Notes: generated from the sequence alone by a model not told the origin. A stretch of 57,747 nt of DNA from Enterococcus devriesei (GCF_001885905.1 NZ_JXKM01000007.1:1-57747), one strand, 5' to 3'; counted from the first letter of the stretch, positions 19,731 through 28,731 are shown. Numbers and translations: made by a program.

Positions 19731-20831
19731 ATGAGCAGAGCAAAGAAAATCATTCTAATTATCGTAGGGATCATCGTGATACTAGTCGGTGCGGCTACGG
19801 TCTATCTACTAAAAGTAAATAATGACGTAGATCAAGCAATCAGTAAAATGACGAAAAAAATCGATTATTCGAGTAAACGTTCAGATACCGTTGATTTAAA
19901 AAGTGGAGAGCCTTTCTCGGTTCTGTTGATGGGAACGGATACTGGTGATAAAGGACGGACGTATCAAGGCCGCTCAGATTCGATGATGCTAGTAACGATT
20001 AATCCTAAAAAGAAGCAAACGATGATGACGAGCCTGGATCGGGATATTTATACTCAGATGGTGGGTTACAAGGGCGATGAGAATGTCTATGTCGCAAAAG
20101 GCGATACCTATTACGATAAGTTGAACGCGGCTTATTCACTAGGCGGGACCAAAATGGCAATTGAGTCGGTTCAAAAAATGCTGGATGTACCAGTTGATCA
20201 CTATGTCGAGATCAACATGAAAGGCTTGAGGACCTTAGTCGATGCGGTCGGCGGGATCGAAGTCGATAATAAGATTGATTTTACACTAGACGGCGTTCAT
20301 GTAAAAAAAGGCAAACAAACTTTGGATGGCAGACACGCCTTAGAGTATGTGCGGATGCGTCATGAAGATCCGAAAGGCGATGTTGGCCGGCAAGCACGGC
20401 AACGAGAAATTTTATCTAAGATCATTAAAAAAATACTCTCAGTCAATTCGGTAACCCAGTATAAAAAATATTTACACGCGGTGGAAGATTATGTGAAGAC
20501 CGATCTAAGCTGGAGCGAAATGCTAACGGTCGTTAAGGAGTACACACCTGCTGCAGATGATATCAAGCAAACACAAGTCGAGGGTCAAGGCGAAATGATC
20601 CAAGATATTTACTTCCAAATCTTAGGACTGAATAGCTTGTTGGAAGAGCAAAATACTTTGAAGCAGCAATTAAATCTGCCTACTAAGAAAAAATTACCAA
20701 ATCTAGATGACGACGATGACAATCAATTATTCTTTGATGACAGCGAAGTGGATAAGATCAGTGCGGGAACGCATTATGATTATACCGGCTACGGCAAAAT
20801 CATTTATCCAATCGATACGGAGAATTATTAA
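19731..20831 (+). CDS. LytR-CpsA-Psr (LCP) family cell-wall glycopolymer transferase
   Basis: A membrane-anchored phosphotransferase that attaches teichoic acid-like or capsule polymers from undecaprenyl pyrophosphate to peptidoglycan. The 366 aa start at ATG 19731 (MSRAKKIILIIVG) after GAGG. One N-terminal transmembrane helix (about 6-28) is followed by the extracellular LCP domain. Key features are LLMGTDTGDKGRTYQGRSDSMM, with the Asp and Arg residues that bind the lipid pyrophosphate, TSLDRDIYT, and YVRMRHEDPKGDVGRQARQ. The C-terminus is acidic (LPNLDDDDDN). Transcribed alone, ending at a terminator. Several LCP paralogues usually exist, so the exact polymer is unknown. Confidence 0.9.
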   Translation: MSRAKKIILIIVGIIVILVGAATVYLLKVNNDVDQAISKMTKKIDYSSKRSDTVDLKSGEPFSVLLMGTDTGDKGRTYQGRSDSMMLVTINPKKKQTMMTSLDRDIYTQMVGYKGDENVYVAKGDTYYDKLNAAYSLGGTKMAIESVQKMLDVPVDHYVEINMKGLRTLVDAVGGIEVDNKIDFTLDGVHVKKGKQTLDGRHALEYVRMRHEDPKGDVGRQARQREILSKIIKKILSVNSVTQYKKYLHAVEDYVKTDLSWSEMLTVVKEYTPAADDIKQTQVEGQGEMIQDIYFQILGLNSLLEEQNTLKQQLNLPTKKKLPNLDDDDDNQLFFDDSEVDKISAGTHYDYTGYGKIIYPIDTENY

Positions 20832-20847
20832 ACGAGAACTGAAGGAA

Positions 20848-20886
20848 GAACCTCTGACAAAAGACTTGTCACAGGTTCTTTTTTTT
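20848..20886 (+). terminator. Intrinsic terminator after the LCP gene
   Basis: AGAACCTCTGACAA pairs with TTGTCACAGGTTCT around AAGAC and is followed by a T run. Confidence 0.88.
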
Positions 20887-21002
20887 ACGGATAAATAGCT
20901 TATTACTTGAAACTGGATACGTCTAGTACGCGCTCTTTTTGAGCAGATTCATTTCATTTTTTTGAAAAAGGCTTATGATGGGACAAAAAGGGGGAAGTAT
21001 TT

Positions 21003-21527
21003 ATGGCAGAAGAAAAAGCAATTTTTGCTGGCGGCTGTTTTTGGTGTATGGTGAAGCCCTTCGATCAAATGCCTGGCATAAAGAAAGTTGTTTCCGGCTA
21101 TACAGGAGGAGATGTAGAAAATCCCACCTATGAACAAGTTGGCAGCGGAACGACGGGACACACGGAGGCAGTCGAGATCACCTTTGATCCGGACATTATT
21201 TCGTATCAGCAATTAGTCGAAATTTATTGGCAGCAAACCGACCCTACTGATGCCTTTGGTCAGTTTGCCGATCGTGGAGACTCTTATCGTCCGGTGATTT
21301 TTTATTCCTCTGATGAACAGAAACTGACGGCGGAGGCCTCGAAGGAGCGACTGCAAGCAAGTGGACGTTTTAAAGAGCCGATCGTAACGACAATTGAACC
21401 GGCTCAACCGTTTTATCCAGCAGAAGACTATCATCAAGATTTTTATCGGAAAAATCCGGCCCACTATAACGCTTATAGCGAGGGTTCTGGGCGTAAAGGG
21501 TTTATTCGCCAGCATTGGCAGGCTTAG
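21003..21527 (+). CDS. msrA: Peptide-methionine (S)-S-oxide reductase
   Basis: Repairs oxidised methionine (S-epimer) using thioredoxin. It is 174 aa with the active-site motif GCFWC near residues 11-15, where the first cysteine is catalytic; many homologues have GCFWG/GCFWE. Also present are the family motifs [19 protein letters not shown] and [13 protein letters not shown] 21003 follows an AGGGGG-type site. No msrB is fused or adjacent. It converges with, and overlaps by four bases, the broken prepilin peptidase gene on the other strand. Confidence 0.93.
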   Translation: MAEEKAIFAGGCFWCMVKPFDQMPGIKKVVSGYTGGDVENPTYEQVGSGTTGHTEAVEITFDPDIISYQQLVEIYWQQTDPTDAFGQFADRGDSYRPVIFYSSDEQKLTAEASKERLQASGRFKEPIVTTIEPAQPFYPAEDYHQDFYRKNPAHYNAYSEGSGRKGFIRQHWQA

Positions 21528-22204
21528 CGATGGTTTAAGAGGATGCACAACAATCCGATAAAAAGAAAGGGTACAAAAGGCAAACGCTCCGGTGTTTTTT
21601 GCCGCAAGACTTGATAGCCGTAAAAAACCAGCCCTGTAGCCGAGGCAATCAGCAACAGCTGTAAGAGCTCATGGCCGGATAAAAATAAGCTCCATAAAGC
21701 AATGAGCCAAAGATCTCCCAAGCCAAGACTGTTTGGGAGTATTTTTTGGCTGAAATAATAGAGGGCACAAACCATCAGTGGTTGCTTCCAATGAACAGAA
21801 AATAGCCAAACACCACCGCCTAATAAAATTAAACTAGTAAAGAAAAAGATTTTTTCCTCAACAATGAAGTGATCCCAGTCGATCACCGCTAAAACGAGCG
21901 TACTCAGCAGCCAAAAAAGCTGCCACAGCTGAACCCCATTGATTTCTGCTAGAAAGAAGACAAAAAGCACTCCGCAAAAAAGCTCCAGCCAAAAGCTGCG
22001 GGCGGAGAATTTTTTATGACAATGGCTACACCGAAAGCCTTGGCGAAGGCTGGAAAACAAAGGAATCATTTCCAGTGGTCGCAACTTTTGTTGGCAATGG
22101 TCACAATGGGATGGCGGATATAGGAGCGATTCTCCTCAAGGAATCCGAGTCGTGACAACGGCTAAAAAAGAGCCGATGATCGTGCCGATAACAAACTGTA
22201 AAAT
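21524..22204 (-). pseudogene. comC: Prepilin peptidase (ComC type) interrupted by a nonsense codon
   Basis: A type IV prepilin peptidase that would process competence pseudopilins. The minus-strand frame from 22204 reads through the first membrane segment (ILQFVIGTIIGSFLAVVTTRIP, with the family GSF motif), then hits TGA at 22138-22136 (codon 23). The same frame continues intact to 21524 with the zinc-binding cysteines (CDHC...CSHCHKK), further membrane helices and the catalytic GLGD motif. The likely change is CGA to TGA. The codon at the expected start, nine bases after AGGAGG, is ATT rather than ATG. Reinitiation inside could give at most a truncated 186-residue protein lacking the first helix, so loss of function is likely. 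Confidence 0.8.
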
Positions 22205-22262
22205 AGCGTTTCACCTCCTTTGCAATAAGATACGACAAAACATCGAAATGTCAGCATTTTCT

Positions 22263-22291
22263 TTGTACTTTTACCGAAAGTGTATTATACT
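22263..22291 (+). promoter_or_regulatory. dps promoter
   Basis: TTGTAC (22263-22268), 17 bases, TATACT (22286-22291). No clear PerR box is seen. Confidence 0.75.
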
Positions 22292-22327
22292 TTTATTGGA
22301 GCTAAAAATTTTAGGAGGTATGAAGGA

Positions 22328-22795
22328 ATGAAATTTGAAAAGACAAAAGAAGTATTGAACCAACTAGTCGCAGACTTAAGTCAAATGTCCATGGTTATCC
22401 ACCAAACACACTGGTATATGCGTGGCCCTGGTTTCTTGACATTACACCCAATGATGGATGATTTCATGGATGATGTGAATGATCAATTGGATGAAATCTC
22501 TGAACGCTTGATCACATTAGACGGATCACCTTACTCAACTTTGCGTGAAATGGCTGACCAAACAAAGATCCCTGATGAAGTAGGACGTTGGGATCGGACA
22601 ATGGAAGAACGTCTAGCTACGCTTGTTAAAGGCTATCGCTATTTAGCAGACCTTTATCAAAAAGGGATTGATGTGACCGGTGAAGAAGGCGATGATCCAA
22701 CACAAGATATTTTCATTGAATTCAAAACTGCGACCGAAAAACGCATTTGGATGATCCAAGCTCATTTAGGCAAAGCGCCTGAAATTGACGCGTAA
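22328..22795 (+). CDS. dps: Dps family ferritin-like DNA/iron protection protein
   Basis: Forms a 12-subunit shell that oxidises and stores iron with H2O2, protecting DNA. The 155 aa start at ATG 22328 after AGGAGG. The intersubunit ferroxidase ligands are visible in HQTHWYMRGPGFLTLHPMMDDFMDDVNDQLDEISER (His, Asp and Glu at the usual spacing). The N-terminal tail is short, so DNA binding is not certain. It has its own promoter and a terminator, so it is monocistronic. Confidence 0.93.
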   Translation: MKFEKTKEVLNQLVADLSQMSMVIHQTHWYMRGPGFLTLHPMMDDFMDDVNDQLDEISERLITLDGSPYSTLREMADQTKIPDEVGRWDRTMEERLATLVKGYRYLADLYQKGIDVTGEEGDDPTQDIFIEFKTATEKRIWMIQAHLGKAPEIDA

Positions 22796-22805
22796 TTAAT
22801 TAGAC

Positions 22806-22841
22806 AAAAAAACGACTGCTTACTTTGGCAGTCGTTTTTTT
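22806..22841. terminator. Bidirectional terminator between dps and argH
   Basis: ACGACTGC/GCAGTCGT around TTACTTTG, flanked by seven A and seven T, ends both converging genes. Confidence 0.9.
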
Positions 22842-22844
22842 GTC

Positions 22845-24215
22845 TTATAAGGCTGCTTTTGCCAGCTCGATTTGTTTTTTGACTTGATCAAAGCCGGTGC
22901 CGCCTAGTGAATGGCGACGAGTGACCGCAGTTTTAGAGGATAAGGTATCGTAAATGTCTTCTTCGATCACGGAATTGATTGCTTGGTAATCGGCTAATGG
23001 GACATCTTGCAGATAAATCCCCTTTTGAGTGCAATCTAAGACCAATTTTCCAACGATTTCGTGGGCTTGACGGAAGGGAATGCCTTTGGTCGCCAAATAG
23101 TCGGCTAGTTCCGTCGCGTTGGAAAAATCTTTTTCCGTCGCGTCATGCATGACCTGTGTATTGACCTTCATGGTGTCAATCATACCGGCCATGATATCTA
23201 AGCTAGTCGCTACTGTATGGACGGTATCAAACATACCTTCTTTGTCTTCTTGTAAATCTTTGTTATACGCCAAGGGTAAGCCTTTGATCACCGTCAACAA
23301 ACCAACTAAATCGCCGAAAACTCGGCCGGATTTGCCCCGAATCAACTCTGCCATATCAGGGTTTTTCTTTTGCGGCATAATCGAGCTGCCGGTGGAAAAA
23401 GTATCGGTCAATTCGACAAATTTAAATTCGTGGCTGCACCATAAAATGATTTCCTCACAAAAGCGAGAAAGGTGCATCATCAAGATCGAGCTGTTACTCA
23501 AAAATTCTAAAATGAAATCACGATCGCTAACCCCATCCAAACTATTCATATAAAGATCGTTGAAGCCTAAATCCGCTGCAGTCATTTCCCGATCGATGGG
23601 AAAAGTCGTCCCAGCCAAAGCTGCACAGCCGAGAGGAGAAATATCTACTCGTTTGATACTTTCTTCCAACCGGGCTTGATCTCGTGTCAGCATGCCATAG
23701 TAAGCCATCAAATGATGCCCAAAAGAAATCGGTTGGGCATGCTGCAGATGCGTGTAGCCGGGCATGATCGTTTCGACATGTTCTTCGGCTTTGTTTACTA
23801 GGACCCCTCGGAAATGCTGTACTTTTTCAATGATCTCAAGCAAATGTTCCTTTAAATATAAATGCATATCCGTCGCGACCTGATCGTTCCGGCTACGAGC
23901 TGTGTGAAGCTTGCCGGCGACTGGACCGATCTCATCGTGGAGCATTTTTTCCAAATTTAGATGGATATCTTCATTTTCAATCGTGAAAACTAATTCATCG
24001 TTTGCGGCTTTCTCCGCTAAAACCGTCAAACCAGCAGAAATTTTATCCGCTTCTGCTATCGTAATGATTCCCGTTGCACCTAACATTTTGACATGGGCCA
24101 AGCTGCCGGTGATGTCTTGTTTCGCTAATTGCTGATCAAAGGGAATCGATGCGCCAAACGCGTCGATCCAAGCTTCATTTTTACCGTCAAAACGGCCGCC
24201 CCAAAGTTTTGCCAT
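22845..24215 (-). CDS. argH: Argininosuccinate lyase
   Basis: Last step of arginine biosynthesis: argininosuccinate to arginine plus fumarate. The 456 aa match the family. It shows [11 protein letters not shown] at the start, [12 protein letters not shown], the [13 protein letters not shown] loop with the catalytic base histidine, and the mobile-loop signature [12 protein letters not shown] near residue 277. The ATG at 24215 follows GAGG. argG is upstream on the same strand, but a 426-base gap holding repeats and a hairpin only 28 bases before this start separates them, so argH may not simply follow argG in one transcript. Confidence 0.95.
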   Translation of the reverse strand: MAKLWGGRFDGKNEAWIDAFGASIPFDQQLAKQDITGSLAHVKMLGATGIITIAEADKISAGLTVLAEKAANDELVFTIENEDIHLNLEKMLHDEIGPVAGKLHTARSRNDQVATDMHLYLKEHLLEIIEKVQHFRGVLVNKAEEHVETIMPGYTHLQHAQPISFGHHLMAYYGMLTRDQARLEESIKRVDISPLGCAALAGTTFPIDREMTAADLGFNDLYMNSLDGVSDRDFILEFLSNSSILMMHLSRFCEEIILWCSHEFKFVELTDTFSTGSSIMPQKKNPDMAELIRGKSGRVFGDLVGLLTVIKGLPLAYNKDLQEDKEGMFDTVHTVATSLDIMAGMIDTMKVNTQVMHDATEKDFSNATELADYLATKGIPFRQAHEIVGKLVLDCTQKGIYLQDVPLADYQAINSVIEEDIYDTLSSKTAVTRRHSLGGTGFDQVKKQIELAKAAL

Positions 24216-24242
24216 GTATCGTCACCTCATTATTTTCTTGTT

Positions 24243-24275
24243 AAAAAAAGACCGCTAAAACGGCCTTTTCTTTGA
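24243..24275 (-). terminator. Hairpin with T run just upstream of argH
   Basis: On the minus strand AAAAGGCCG / CGGTCTTTT around TTTTAG is followed by T7. It lies about 28 bases before the argH start, leaving no room for a promoter between them. It therefore looks like an attenuator, or a weak terminator that argH transcription must pass. Confidence 0.6.
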
Positions 24276-24280
24276 TGTCT

Positions 24281-24433
24281 AGCTGAACGAGTTCGCTAAA
24301 CTTTTCTTAATATCCAGCTTTTCGAACAAGCTTTTTCGGTAATAAGCAAAACTTTTTTTAAGTCTAAGGAGCGACTTATCAAAAGCTTGGTCTTATTACT
24401 CAAAAGCTGAACGAGTTCGAAAAGCTTTTCTTA
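24281..24433. repeat. Intergenic repeat cluster (two B motifs, one A motif)
   Basis: AGCTGAACGAGTTCG followed by CTTTTCTTA occurs at 24281-24311 and again at 24405-24433. Between them CCAGCTTTTCGAACAAGC plus TCGGTAATAAGC (24314-24347) forms a second word. Both words recur in diverged form at 8446-8508. Function unknown. Confidence 0.6.
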
Positions 24434-24440
24434 TAGGGAG

Positions 24441-24608
24441 GAGGCATCTTTTCAGATACCTCAGGATGAAAACATTGCTGGTTTCCTTATTTCCTATCTG
24501 GAAAAGAAACTCACCTATGAGCAATGGCAAGATGTGAAACCGGACGGCCTTATTTACCGGCAAGTAAAAGCCGCCTCACATCTGGTTCATCTTGCAAAAG
24601 AGGGGTGA
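24441..24608 (+). pseudogene. Orphan coding fragment between argG and argH
   Basis: On the plus strand a frame without a credible start codon reads EEASFQIPQDENIAGFLISY, then LEKKLTYEQWQDVKPDGLIY, then RQVKAASHLVHLAKEG and a stop at 24606-24608. The amino acid composition looks like real protein, which suggests the C-terminal remnant of a deleted gene. I do not recognise the family. Its end overlaps the probable argG terminator on the other strand. Confidence 0.35.
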
Positions 24609-24632
24609 CAGAAGTCTCGGCTTCTGCCGCTC
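24594..24632 (-). terminator. Probable argG terminator
   Basis: On the minus strand GGAGCGGCAGAAG and CTTCTGTCACCCC form an imperfect stem around CCGAGA, followed by TCTTTT, ten bases after the argG stop. Confidence 0.6.
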
Positions 24633-24641
24633 CGATTCATC

Positions 24642-25862
24642 TTAAAGCGTTGGTTGGGTCTTCTTTGCTTGGTTTTTCGCCTGAATTTCGGCGTTGACCT
24701 TAGTTGGCAAGCCCCATAATTTAATGAAGCCGATCGCCGCATCTTGATCGAACGTATCGGCGGAAGTATAAGTCGCCAAGTTTTCGTTATATAAGCTGTT
24801 GTCAGATTTACGTCCTTCAACGATCACGTTGCCTTTAAATAGTTTGACCCGTAGTACACCGTTCACGACTTCTTGTGATTGTTTCAAGAAAGCGATCAAA
24901 GCGTCCATCGTTGGGTTGAACCATAAACCGTCGTAGATCATTTGGCATAATTGCTGTTCGATCACTGGTTTGAAATGAGCCATCTCACGGACAAAGGTTA
25001 AATCTTCTAACTCTTTGTGGGCGGTCATTAAAACTTCTGCACCTGGACATTCGTAAACTTCACGGGATTTGATTCCGACTAACCGATTTTCAATATGATC
25101 GATTCGGCCGATACCGTGCACGCCGGCGATGGTATTCAATTTCATGATCAATGTCGCTAATGATAATTCTTCTCCGTCTAAGGCAGTCGGTACGCCTTTT
25201 TCAAAGGTAATCTCTACAATCGTCGGTTTATCAGGGGTGTCTTCCAATTCAGCGGTAATGTCGTAAGCACCCACTGGCGGAGTTGCCCACGGATCTTCCA
25301 AGACGCCACATTCGCAAGCCCGGCCCCATAAGTTTTGGTCAATCGAATAAGGATTATCTAAATCCGCGGGGATCGGCACGCCTTTTTCGGTTGCATAATT
25401 AATTTCTTCTTCCCGTGACCATTTCCATTCACGAACCGGCGCGATGATCTTCAGATTTGGATCAAGGGCTGCGATGGACACTTCAAAACGTACTTGGTCA
25501 TTGCCTTTTCCGGTACAGCCGTGAGCGATCGTAGTCGCACCCGTCTGATGAGCCAGCTCAACTAATTTTTTCGAGATCAAGGGACGAGATAAAGCAGATA
25601 CTAACGGATAAGAATTTTCATAGTAGGTATTGCCTTGCAGCGCGATCAAAACGAAATCCTGTGAAAACTCCTCACGAGCATCAATTGCGTAGGATTCAGT
25701 TGCACCAACCTGTAAGGCTTTATTTTTAATAAATTCAGTGTCCCGACCTTCGCCGATATCTAAACAACACGCGATCACATCATAACCTTCATCCACGAGC
25801 CATTTGATTGAGACAGAAGTATCTAAACCACCTGAGTATGCTAAAATCACTTTTTCTTTCAT
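24642..25862 (-). CDS. argG: Argininosuccinate synthase
   Basis: Condenses citrulline and aspartate to argininosuccinate using ATP. The 406 aa start [21 protein letters not shown], containing the PP-loop SGGLDTS of N-type ATP pyrophosphatases. The signatures [15 protein letters not shown] (about 115-130) and the [17 protein letters not shown] segment near 250 are intact. ATG 25862 follows GGGAGC. The C-terminal tail ([11 protein letters not shown]) is slightly extended. It has its own promoter upstream. Citrulline may come from arginine deiminase routes, since no other arg genes lie here. Confidence 0.95.
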   Translation of the reverse strand: MKEKVILAYSGGLDTSVSIKWLVDEGYDVIACCLDIGEGRDTEFIKNKALQVGATESYAIDAREEFSQDFVLIALQGNTYYENSYPLVSALSRPLISKKLVELAHQTGATTIAHGCTGKGNDQVRFEVSIAALDPNLKIIAPVREWKWSREEEINYATEKGVPIPADLDNPYSIDQNLWGRACECGVLEDPWATPPVGAYDITAELEDTPDKPTIVEITFEKGVPTALDGEELSLATLIMKLNTIAGVHGIGRIDHIENRLVGIKSREVYECPGAEVLMTAHKELEDLTFVREMAHFKPVIEQQLCQMIYDGLWFNPTMDALIAFLKQSQEVVNGVLRVKLFKGNVIVEGRKSDNSLYNENLATYTSADTFDQDAAIGFIKLWGLPTKVNAEIQAKNQAKKTQPTL

Positions 25863-25916
25863 CCTGATTGCTCCCTTACTGCTTTTTCATTAAATTCTAA
25901 TTAATGTATTGAAGCT

Positions 25917-25945
25917 ATATTAGCATCGTAAAATACAAAAATCAA
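25917..25945 (-). promoter_or_regulatory. argG promoter (possible ArgR boxes upstream)
   Basis: On the minus strand TTGATT (25945-25940), 17 bases, TAATAT (25922-25917). Upstream, ATGAATAAA and TGCATAAATATTTA resemble halves of Gram-positive ARG boxes; the promoter is well supported, the operators only weakly. Confidence 0.65.
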
Positions 25946-26085
25946 CCCCTTTTTTAAATATTTATGCAAAATATTTTTAAAAATACGTTTCTTTATTCAT
26001 TTTATAGTGTAGAAGACTGCTTAATATGAATAGTAGGAAGACATTAGGAAAATGAAAATATTTTGCGTTTTCAAAGAGAAAAACA

Positions 26086-26114
26086 TTGACATACCAAGCC
26101 TTAGCAAGTATTAT
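26086..26114 (+). promoter_or_regulatory. rplM-rpsI promoter
   Basis: TTGACA (26086-26091), 17 bases, TATTAT (26109-26114). Confidence 0.9.
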
Positions 26115-26120
26115 GGTAAA

Positions 26121-26199
26121 TGGTATTGTTTGCCCCACAAGAGCCCCGGAAACTCAAGTGTTTGTCAAACATTCGAAATCGAAATTGGAGGAAAAAAAC
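26121..26199 (+). ncRNA. Possible L13 (rplM) autoregulatory leader RNA
   Basis: The transcript between promoter and rplM is about 80 bases and contains a hairpin (TGTTTG/CAAACA) and GC-rich words. Firmicutes carry an L13 leader family upstream of rplM, and position and size fit. I could not verify the fold against that model. Confidence 0.45.
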
Positions 26200-26643
26200 G
26201 TGCGTACAACATATATGGCTAAGCCAGGCGAAGTAGAACGTAAATGGTACGTAGTAGACGCAACTGATGTTCCTTTAGGACGTCTTTCAACAGTTGTTGC
26301 ATCTGTACTACGCGGAAAAAATAAACCAACATTCACACCACACATTGACACTGGTGATTTTGTAATCGTAATTAATGCAGATCAAATCAAATTAACAGGT
26401 AAGAAAGCTACTGACAAGATTTACTACCGTCACTCAAACTTCCCTGGTGGATTGAAATCAATCTCAGCAGGCGAAATGCGTGCTAAAAATTCTCGCCGTT
26501 TGGTCGAAACTTCTGTTAAAGGTATGCTTCCTAAAAACACTTTAGGTCGCGCTCAAGGCATGAAACTTCACGTATACGGTGGAGCAGAACATCCACATGC
26601 AGCACAACAACCAGAAGTCTTAGACATCACAAACTTAATTTAA
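26200..26643 (+). CDS. rplM: Ribosomal protein L13 (uL13)
   Basis: A 50S subunit protein important in early assembly. The start is GTG 26200, eight bases after GGAGG; the apparent longer frame from 26086 begins inside the promoter and is rejected. The 147 aa are family length and read [21 protein letters not shown] with the conserved TFTPH, YYRHS, PGGLK, MLPKN and VYGGAEHPH motifs. It is followed after 15 bases by rpsI. Confidence 0.97.
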   Translation: MRTTYMAKPGEVERKWYVVDATDVPLGRLSTVVASVLRGKNKPTFTPHIDTGDFVIVINADQIKLTGKKATDKIYYRHSNFPGGLKSISAGEMRAKNSRRLVETSVKGMLPKNTLGRAQGMKLHVYGGAEHPHAAQQPEVLDITNLI

Positions 26644-26658
26644 TAGGAGGGAAATTCA

Positions 26659-27051
26659 TTGGCACAAGTTCAATATAGCGGCACAGGCCGTCGTAAAAAT
26701 GCAGTTGCTCGCGTACGTTTAGTACCAGGAACTGGTAAAATTACTGTAAATAAAAAAGACGTTGAAGAATATATCCCACATGCTGACCTACGTTTAGTAA
26801 TCAACCAACCATTTGGCGTTACTGAAACAACAGGTTCATATGATGTATTCGTAAACGTTGATGGTGGAGGCTACGCAGGTCAAGCCGGCGCTATCCGTCA
26901 CGGTATCTCACGCGCTTTATTAGAAGTAGATCCTGATTTCCGCGCACCATTAAAACGCGCTGGATTACTTACACGTGATTCACGTATGGTTGAACGTAAA
27001 AAACCAGGTCTTAAGAAAGCTCGTAAAGCTTCTCAATTCTCTAAGCGTTAA
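26659..27051 (+). CDS. rpsI: Ribosomal protein S9 (uS9)
   Basis: A 30S protein whose C-terminal arginine/lysine tail contacts the P-site tRNA. It is 130 aa with TTG start (26659) eight bases after AGGAGG. The ends are intact ([19 protein letters not shown] at the start, [13 protein letters not shown] at the C-terminus). The 3' end is a known integration target for mobile elements, and here a 41-bp copy of it recurs at 29731-29771, so the sequence after the stop codon probably belongs to an inserted element. Confidence 0.97.
   Translation: MAQVQYSGTGRRKNAVARVRLVPGTGKITVNKKDVEEYIPHADLRLVINQPFGVTETTGSYDVFVNVDGGGYAGQAGAIRHGISRALLEVDPDFRAPLKRAGLLTRDSRMVERKKPGLKKARKASQFSKR
27001..27041 (+). repeat. 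Attachment site copy 1 (within the rpsI 3' end)
   Basis: These 41 bases match 29731-29771 at 38 positions. All three differences are synonymous in the rpsI frame (AAG/AAA, GCT/GCC, TCT/TCA), as expected of a diverged rpsI allele carried by, or displaced by, a site-specific integrative element. Confidence 0.8.
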
Positions 27052-27075
27052 GAACAGCTTTATATCAACGATTCA

Positions 27076-27107
27076 GACACTTTCCATTTTTTGGAAGGTG
27101 TCTTTTT
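27076..27107 (+). terminator. Terminator downstream of rpsI
   Basis: GACACTTTCC and GGAAGGTGTC pair around a T-rich loop and are followed by five T. Confidence 0.85.
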
Positions 27108-27119
27108 CTAGTTTTAAAT

Positions 27120-27137
27120 GTACCATTTTTTGTACCA
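27120..27137. repeat. Left arm-type repeat of the rpsI element
   Basis: GTACCATTTTTTGTACCA recurs, with one extra T, at 29610-29628. Each copy is an inverted repeat by itself (GTACCA... / TGGTAC...) and lies about 80-120 bases inside an att copy. They may be integrase arm-binding sites. Confidence 0.5.
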
Positions 27138-27195
27138 ACTATTCATATTCGATTTCTTTTTTGATAATATTAAGACAACATGATCGGAGAGGCTT

Positions 27196-28683
27196 ATGAG
27201 AACTGAATACTTAATTCCTATCTTAAAAAAGAATAATATTGCAACTTCTGAAACATCTTTCAAAAATCTGATGACGTCAAATGAAAATTTAAAGATTTCT
27301 GCTGAGGAAATTATTTTTAATGAAATGTACTTTCCGTTTAAATTACAAAGAAACTTAGGTTCAGATGAAGAATATTTCTATTATCATCTTACTGTTGAAA
27401 CAAATAGTGAAGACGAAAAATTGGATTCTGAGCTTAATAAAAATTATTCTGGTTTACTGAAACATCTCAAATCTGTGCTACTTAAAAATACACCACAGAT
27501 TGAAGTATTGTGGGATGACATTAGTTTTATTTGCTCAAAGCAAGCCTATCCGTTGATTTATCAAACAGAGAATATCTTAAGAAAACTTTTCACAAAATTT
27601 ATGTTGATAAATGTTGGAATAAATTGGGAGAAGTCCAATTTACCAAATAGCATTAATGCTAGGCAAGGTGAGAAGGGAAATAGACTAGGAGATAGTTACT
27701 TATACAGAATAGACTTCAAAGATTTAAGTACTTTTTTATTTGATGAATATTCAAAAAAGGAATTTCTTCAGAGTTCTGACTTAGTCGCATATAAAGATGC
27801 TCTTACAGTGCCCTTGAAATTTTTGGACGATTATATAAAAAAATCAAATTGGGAAAAATATTTTAATGATCTTGTTAATTTAGAAAAGGATCAATTAAAA
27901 AATTGGCTAGAAGAATTATACAGCTTACGCAATAAAATTGCTCACAATAGATTATTCTCACTTGGAGACTTAAATCGAGTCGAAAAAGTAACTGAAAGCA
28001 TAAATAATAATTTGAATTTGATTATCAATCAAATGGATACAATATCTGTAACAGTTGATGAAAAAGAAGATATTTCTGAGAATATAGCGAGGAATAGATA
28101 TCGATTATCTGGAGAATTTTTACACAAATATAACTTGTTAGAAGAATCGTTAGGTTTTTTGGTATTCGAATCAAATTATTTGCAAAGTTATAGGAGAATA
28201 AATTACATCAGTCTATTAAAATCAGCGCTTGATAAAAAATTCATAACGAAATACCACTATGATGAAATTGATGAAATTAGAATTTTTAGAAATCGGTTAG
28301 TTCATTCACCACAAACAGATATTGATGAACAAACTATCAAAGAATACACTGAAAAAATAGAGGGAATTCTTAAAGGGTTGAGTATAAATGAAAACCACTT
28401 TTATGGTCAGTTGCTTATGGATCCGCTAAAAATTGAATGCAATAACTGTCATGAAAGTTCTAATTTTGATGATTTTGAATTCGAATTAATTGATAGTGAT
28501 GAAAGAGGAATGGGTACAGAAAATATGTATCAATCAGAACAAATTAGTCCTTGCCCTAAATGTAATAGTGGGATCACTATTAAAATAGAGGTTTCTGAGT
28601 ATCCAGAGTATTCTGTTAATAATGTTGAAAGTGAAATTAGAAATGGGAAATTGGTATCAGATATATCAGTAAAGTTTGTTTAA
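27196..28683 (+). CDS. Double-HEPN protein with C-terminal zinc ribbon (putative RNase-type defence protein)
   Basis: Not a named family I can place, but its architecture is readable. It is 495 aa. Two separate helical regions each end in the HEPN ribonuclease signature RX4H: RNKIAH (residues 245-250) and RNRLVH (365-370). The stretch before the first (YPLIYQTENILRKLFTKFML, about 118-137) resembles the start of Swt1/Apea-type HEPN domains. A zinc ribbon follows: CNNC (415-418) and CPKC (453-456). The gene is markedly more AT-rich than rpsI and lies alone between rpsI and an integrase remnant. HEPN proteins in such places are commonly abortive-infection or toxin RNases. ATG follows GGAGAGG. 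No partner antitoxin is visible, so self-inhibition or phage-triggered activation is inferred. Confidence 0.7.
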   Translation: MRTEYLIPILKKNNIATSETSFKNLMTSNENLKISAEEIIFNEMYFPFKLQRNLGSDEEYFYYHLTVETNSEDEKLDSELNKNYSGLLKHLKSVLLKNTPQIEVLWDDISFICSKQAYPLIYQTENILRKLFTKFMLINVGINWEKSNLPNSINARQGEKGNRLGDSYLYRIDFKDLSTFLFDEYSKKEFLQSSDLVAYKDALTVPLKFLDDYIKKSNWEKYFNDLVNLEKDQLKNWLEELYSLRNKIAHNRLFSLGDLNRVEKVTESINNNLNLIINQMDTISVTVDEKEDISENIARNRYRLSGEFLHKYNLLEESLGFLVFESNYLQSYRRINYISLLKSALDKKFITKYHYDEIDEIRIFRNRLVHSPQTDIDEQTIKEYTEKIEGILKGLSINENHFYGQLLMDPLKIECNNCHESSNFDDFEFELIDSDERGMGTENMYQSEQISPCPKCNSGITIKIEVSEYPEYSVNNVESEIRNGKLVSDISVKFV

Positions 28684-28698
28684 TTACGAGAGTTAAAT

Positions 28699-28731
28699 AG
28701 ACCTTTAGCAATTAGCTAGAGGTCTTATTTA
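28699..28731. terminator. Terminator between the HEPN gene and the integrase remnant
   Basis: AGACCTTTAGC pairs with GCTAGAGGTCT around AATTA, with T-rich flank on the plus strand. It serves the converging genes. Confidence 0.65.

Noticed and set aside
23119-23553. 144-codon plus-strand open frame opposite argH
   Set aside because: Antisense to the conserved argH catalytic region; no independent support.
26086-26199. N-terminal extension of ribosomal protein L13
   Set aside because: These bases contain the -35/-10 promoter and the leader; GTG 26200 has a proper ribosome site and gives the family length.
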